DNA of 32,006 nucleotides, taken from contig NZ_BCTM01000044.1 of the NCBI RefSeq assembly GCF_001571285.1, positions 1 through 32,006 of the forward strand, written 5' to 3'. Below are positions 28,978-32,006 of the stretch, piece by piece. Under the pieces are notes generated by a model that was not told the origin of the DNA, did no database searches, and worked only from the letters and a program-made list of their open reading frames with translations. The translations under genes were made by a program, and so were the position numbers. Numbering within the stretch: the stretch's first letter is position 1; every line of letters starts with the position of its first letter. The DNA is from Kluyvera cryocrescens NBRC 102467. GTDB lineage: Bacteria > Pseudomonadota > Gammaproteobacteria > Enterobacterales > Enterobacteriaceae.

Positions 28978-29090
28978 CGGCAAAATACGTTAAAGGAAGC
29001 TAATCGCTGAAAAATCAGGCAAACGCGCAACAATACGCACCTGCTCGCAAACAGGAGTTATGCGTGTCACGTTTTCAAGTAAAACGATGC

Positions 29091-29096
29091 TATAAC
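29091..29096 (+). promoter_or_regulatory. Possible -10 of yfeC
   Basis: TATAAC stands 40 bases before the yfeC start. No good -35 is visible. The short palindrome ACATG-A-ACATGT just after it could be an operator. Confidence 0.3.
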
Positions 29097-29135
29097 ATGA
29101 ACATGTAATTCCCACACTGCGACTCAGGAAATTGT

Positions 29136-29492
29136 ATGCTCAAGGAACGAATGACGCCGGAGGAGATCGCCCATCTGACGGGGTATAGCCGACAAACTAT
29201 CAATAAGTGGGTGCGTAAAGAGGGCTGGACAACATCGCCGCGTCCGGGTGTTCAGGGGGGTAAAGCACGCCTGGTGCATGTAAATGAACAAGTCATGGCG
29301 TTTATCCACAGCGCCCAGCGCGTTTGTGAGGCCGCAGCCCCCTACGCTGCCAACGGTAATGAACCCCCTTTCCATACGCTACTGTTAACGTTGGCCGATG
29401 AGATGACCGACGTTGAACAGAAACAGTTCACCACACTGCTGCTGCGAGAAGGTATCAGCGGTTTATTACAACGTCTCGGGATCCGCAGCTAA
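29136..29492 (+). CDS. yfeC: YfeC, small HTH DNA-binding protein
   Basis: A 118-residue protein matching E. coli YfeC. The N-terminal helix-turn-helix (MTPEEIAHLTGYSRQTINKW, about 6-25) is followed by GVQGGKARLVHVNEQV, a wing-like segment. The C-terminal half ends with FTTLLLREGISGLLQRLGI, shared with YfeD. AGGA precedes the ATG. It is in an operon with yfeD, nine bases apart. It is annotated as a transcriptional regulator in E. coli; its targets here are unknown. Confidence 0.93.
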   Translation: MLKERMTPEEIAHLTGYSRQTINKWVRKEGWTTSPRPGVQGGKARLVHVNEQVMAFIHSAQRVCEAAAPYAANGNEPPFHTLLLTLADEMTDVEQKQFTTLLLREGISGLLQRLGIRS

Positions 29493-29501
29493 GCATTCGT
29501 T

Positions 29502-29900
29502 ATGAAAAAATTTCCCGCAAAAATGTCTACGGAAGAATTAGCCAACCATCTGGGCATGACCCGACAGACCATCAATCGCTGGATCCGCGAACAAGGTTGG
29601 CATACCGAACCGCTCCCCGGAATCAAAGGTGGACGAGCGCGGCTTATTTCAATCACTCCGGCCGTTCTCGAGTATCTTGCCAATATGCCCGCACTGCGTA
29701 ACGTATCGGCTGAAAACCAGATGCAAGAGCCTGTACGAAGCTATAGCGCGCGAGAATCGGAAGTGGTCTGGCGGCAAATTACCGATGTACTGCAAAATAT
29801 GACGCCTGTCGAACAACAGCGGCTACAGCTGTTGCTTGCCCGGGAAGGCATTAGCGGCTTTTTATCGCGGCTTGGTCTGAGCAACGACGACGAGGCGTAA
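29502..29900 (+). CDS. yfeD: YfeD, paralogue of YfeC
   Basis: A 132-residue protein matching E. coli YfeD and built like YfeC: a helix-turn-helix at about 8-30 (MSTEELANHLGMTRQTINRW), the wing-like GIKGGRARLISI, and the C-terminal LLLAREGISGFLSRLGL. The shared plan shows a tandem duplication. The two may form homo- or heterodimers, which is an inference. It ends directly at a terminator shared with gltX. Confidence 0.93.
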   Translation: MKKFPAKMSTEELANHLGMTRQTINRWIREQGWHTEPLPGIKGGRARLISITPAVLEYLANMPALRNVSAENQMQEPVRSYSARESEVVWRQITDVLQNMTPVEQQRLQLLLAREGISGFLSRLGLSNDDEA

Positions 29901-29924
29901 AAAAAGCGGGTTTCCCCGCTTTTT
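29901..29924. terminator. Bidirectional terminator between yfeD and gltX
   Basis: AAAAAGCGGG and CCCGCTTTTT enclose TTTC, a symmetric terminator for both convergent genes, beginning right after the yfeD stop. Confidence 0.92.
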
Positions 29925-29943
29925 ATCAAACATTGGCTAGCGA

Positions 29944-31359
29944 TTACTGCTGGCTTTCACGCTCAGCAATAAAACTCAACGCTTTGTTAATACGCTCAAT
30001 GCTACGGGATTTACCAATAGCATGTACGGTAACGTCCAGCGCAGGCGATTGCCCTGCTCCAGTCACCGCAACGCGCAGTGGCATGCCGACTTTGCCCATG
30101 CCCACTTCCAGTTCATCTGCGGTAGACTGAATCGCGTGATGTACGTTTTCAGCAGTCCATTCAGTGATAGCGGCAATTTTATCACGCACCACTTCCAGAG
30201 GCTGACGCGCAACCGGACGCAGGTGTTTCTTCGCCGCATCGGCATCGAACTCAGCAAAGTCTTCATAGAAGTAACGGCAGCTCTGCGCCATCTCTTTGAG
30301 CGTTTTGCAGCGCTCGCCCAGCAGTTTGATAAGCTCGGACAGCTGCGGACCTACGCGAGTATCAATATTTTCCTGCTCGATGTGCCACTGCAGATGCGTT
30401 GCCGCATATTCGGCTGGCAGAGTATTGATGTAGTGGTGGTTCAACCACTGCAGCTTCTCTGTATTGAATGCACTGGCTGATTTACTCACGGCATTCAGTG
30501 CGAAGTATTTGATCATCTCTTCACGGGTGAAGATTTCCTGATCGCCATGGGACCAGCCCAGACGCACCAGATAGTTCAGCAGCGCCTCCGGCAGATAGCC
30601 GTCATCGCGATACTGCATTACGCTGACCGCACCGTGACGCTTGGACAGTTTTTTGCCGTCATCACCGTTGATCATGGAAACGTGCGCGTAAACCGGCACC
30701 GGCGCATTCAGCGCTTTCAGGATGTTGATCTGACGCGGGGTGTTGTTGATATGATCTTCACCGCGAATCACGTGCGTGATTTCCATATCCCAGTCATCAA
30801 CCACAACGCAGAAGTTGTAAGTTGGGGAGCCATCGGTACGGCGGATAATCAGATCGTCCAGCTCCTGGTTGCTGAATTCGATCGGCCCACGGATCTGGTC
30901 ATCAAAAATAACGGACCCTTCCTGCGGGTTAGCGAAACGCACAACGCACGGTTCATTATCAGCATGATGTTCGTGACCATGGCGGCAGCGGCCGTCGTAA
31001 CGCGGTTTTTCCCCCTTCGCCATCTGCTCTTCGCGCAACGCTTCCAGACGTTCTTTGGAGCAGTAGCATTTATAGGCCGTACCGGCTTCCAGCATTTCAT
31101 CAATCACGGCGTTGTAACGATCGAAACGCTTGGTTTGATAGTACGGGCCTTCATCCCATTCCAGATTCAGCCAGTTCATCCCATCCATGATGGCTTCAAT
31201 GGCTTCCGGCGTTGAGCGCTCGAGATCGGTGTCTTCAATACGCAGCACAAACTCACCGTCGTGGTTACGTGCAAAAAGCCAGGAATAAAGAGCAGTACGA
31301 GCACCGCCGACGTGCAGATAGCCGGTCGGGCTAGGCGCGAAGCGAGTTTTGATTTTCAT
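29944..31359 (-). CDS. gltX: Glutamyl-tRNA synthetase
   Basis: A 471-residue class I aminoacyl-tRNA synthetase, the exact length of E. coli GltX. It charges tRNA-Glu in the cytosol. The HIGH-type motif is [15 protein letters not shown] (10-24), and the KMSKS-type motif is KKLSKRHG near 237. A zinc site is formed by CYC at 98-100 and by C-x-H in [10 protein letters not shown] near 125. The C-terminal anticodon-binding domain is complete. TAAGG precedes the ATG by eight bases. It is divergent from the valine/lysine tRNA operon, as in E. coli. Confidence 0.98.
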   Translation of the reverse strand: MKIKTRFAPSPTGYLHVGGARTALYSWLFARNHDGEFVLRIEDTDLERSTPEAIEAIMDGMNWLNLEWDEGPYYQTKRFDRYNAVIDEMLEAGTAYKCYCSKERLEALREEQMAKGEKPRYDGRCRHGHEHHADNEPCVVRFANPQEGSVIFDDQIRGPIEFSNQELDDLIIRRTDGSPTYNFCVVVDDWDMEITHVIRGEDHINNTPRQINILKALNAPVPVYAHVSMINGDDGKKLSKRHGAVSVMQYRDDGYLPEALLNYLVRLGWSHGDQEIFTREEMIKYFALNAVSKSASAFNTEKLQWLNHHYINTLPAEYAATHLQWHIEQENIDTRVGPQLSELIKLLGERCKTLKEMAQSCRYFYEDFAEFDADAAKKHLRPVARQPLEVVRDKIAAITEWTAENVHHAIQSTADELEVGMGKVGMPLRVAVTGAGQSPALDVTVHAIGKSRSIERINKALSFIAERESQQ

Positions 31360-31561
31360 GAAATGGCCTTACGTTTATAAAGATGCCGACAACCGGCAAA
31401 TCCTGGAAATAAAAGTGGGCAATATTCTATCACTCCCACTCGGTTGTTCCCACCGCCAGCGCATGCTTTACTGTTTTTGCTTAGAATTCATACATAATAG
31501 GACGTTTTGCGATCGACTTGCTTAATTTTACGACGAACGAACAATTTCTTTAGAAAATGCG

Positions 31562-31589
31562 TTGACTCATTTTCAACTCTCCCTATAAT
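31562..31589 (+). promoter_or_regulatory. Promoter of the tRNA-Val/Lys operon
   Basis: TTGACT (31562-31567) and a perfect TATAAT (31584-31589) are 16 bases apart. A GC-containing discriminator and A/T-rich upstream bases fit a strong stable-RNA promoter. Confidence 0.88.
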
Positions 31590-31606
31590 GCGACTCCACA
31601 CAGCGG

Positions 31607-31682
31607 GGGTGATTAGCTCAGCTGGGAGAGCACCTCCCTTACAAGGAGGGGGTCGGCGGTTCGATCCCGTCATCACCCACCA
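31607..31682 (+). tRNA. valU: tRNA-Val (UAC), copy 1
   Basis: A 76-base cloverleaf with CCA encoded and anticodon TAC between CTCCCT and AAGGAGG. First gene of the operon. Confidence 0.98.
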
Positions 31683-31726
31683 ACTACTTTATGTAGTCTC
31701 CGCCGTGTAGCAAGAAATTGAGAAGT

Positions 31727-31802
31727 GGGTGATTAGCTCAGCTGGGAGAGCACCTCCCTTACAAGGAGGGGGTCGGCGGTTCGATCCCGTCATCACCCAC
31801 CA
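31727..31802 (+). tRNA. valX: tRNA-Val (UAC), copy 2
   Basis: Same 76-base sequence as copy 1, separated from it by 44 bases. Confidence 0.98.
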
Positions 31803-31848
31803 CTTTCTCGCCAGCTGGATTTCTTGCAAAAATGTGAAGTACCGAAGT

Positions 31849-31924
31849 GGGTGATTAGCTCAGCTGGGAGAGCACCTCCCTTACAAGGAGGGGGTCGGCG
31901 GTTCGATCCCGTCATCACCCACCA
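31849..31924 (+). tRNA. valY: tRNA-Val (UAC), copy 3
   Basis: Same 76-base sequence as copies 1 and 2, separated from copy 2 by 46 bases and from the lysine tRNA by only four. Confidence 0.98.
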
Positions 31925-31928
31925 CTTC

Positions 31929-32004
31929 GGGTCGTTAGCTCAGTTGGTAGAGCAGTTGACTTTTAATCAATTGGTCGCAGGTTCGAATCCTGCACGACCC
32001 ACCA
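31929..32004 (+). tRNA. lysV: tRNA-Lys (UUU)
   Basis: A 76-base cloverleaf with encoded CCA and anticodon TTT in GACTTTTAATC. It is the last complete gene of the window. Confidence 0.98.
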
Positions 32005-32006
32005 AT

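Noticed and set aside
31607..31924. Direct repeats of about 76-80 bases, possible CRISPR-like array
   Set aside because: The repeats are three identical tRNA-Val genes with encoded CCA; spacers are transcribed linkers, not CRISPR spacers.

Overview
The window reads as chromosome of an Enterobacteriaceae member, most probably a Kluyvera or a very close relative. Two things point there. From about 7.66 kb to the right end the gene order follows the Escherichia/Salmonella backbone: ypdK, alaC, ypdA-ypdB, glk, yfeO, ypeC, mntH, nupC, pdeA(yfeA), two tRNA-Ala, yfeC-yfeD, gltX, and the valU-valX-valY-lysV type tRNA operon. Beside this backbone lies a class A beta-lactamase of the CTX-M-1/KLUC type, facing tail-to-tail a cupin gene of exactly 477 bp (orf477). 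I see no insertion sequence or transposase anywhere in the window, so this looks like a resident chromosomal locus of the kind from which mobile CTX-M genes were captured. The genus is inferred from recognition of proteins, not from an alignment.

Layout. (1) 1-5.4 kb, not syntenic with the backbone: yaiL (DUF2058), a 210-aa protein with a possible C-terminal winged-helix domain, a 110-aa unknown protein, a large autotransporter, and upstream of it a LuxR-type regulator with a cysteine-rich N terminus. (2) 5.9-7.3 kb: orf477 and the beta-lactamase, convergent. (3) 7.5-12.9 kb: the micro-gene ypdK, alaC, the pyruvate-responsive two-component pair ypdA-ypdB, and glk. The ypdC/fry genes found between ypdB and glk in E. 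coli K-12 are absent. (4) 13.1-17.6 kb: yfeO, ipdC with a TyrR-box-like site, an aldo-keto reductase, and the His-rich periplasmic protein ypeC. (5) 17.7-23.4 kb: an accessory sugar cluster between ypeC and mntH, made of a PTS EIICB permease, a fumarase/adenylosuccinate-lyase superfamily lyase, a NagA-like amidohydrolase, and a convergent PRD-type regulator. (6) 23.5-32 kb: mntH with MntR and Fur sites, nupC, pdeA, tRNAs, yfeC-yfeD, gltX and four more tRNAs.

How the genes work together. The most novel unit is the PTS-lyase-deacetylase cluster. A sugar enters as its phosphate through an EIICB that lacks its own EIIA and so probably uses the glucose EIIA. A lyase that should release fumarate and a deacetylase with intact NagA metal and catalytic residues then act on it. 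This fits an N-acylated amino sugar carrying a dicarboxylate adduct, but the substrate is unknown. A structured operator-like region precedes the permease. The other unit of interest is the autotransporter with its cysteine-rich regulator. The beta-lactamase/orf477 pair matters as a resistance-gene ancestor.
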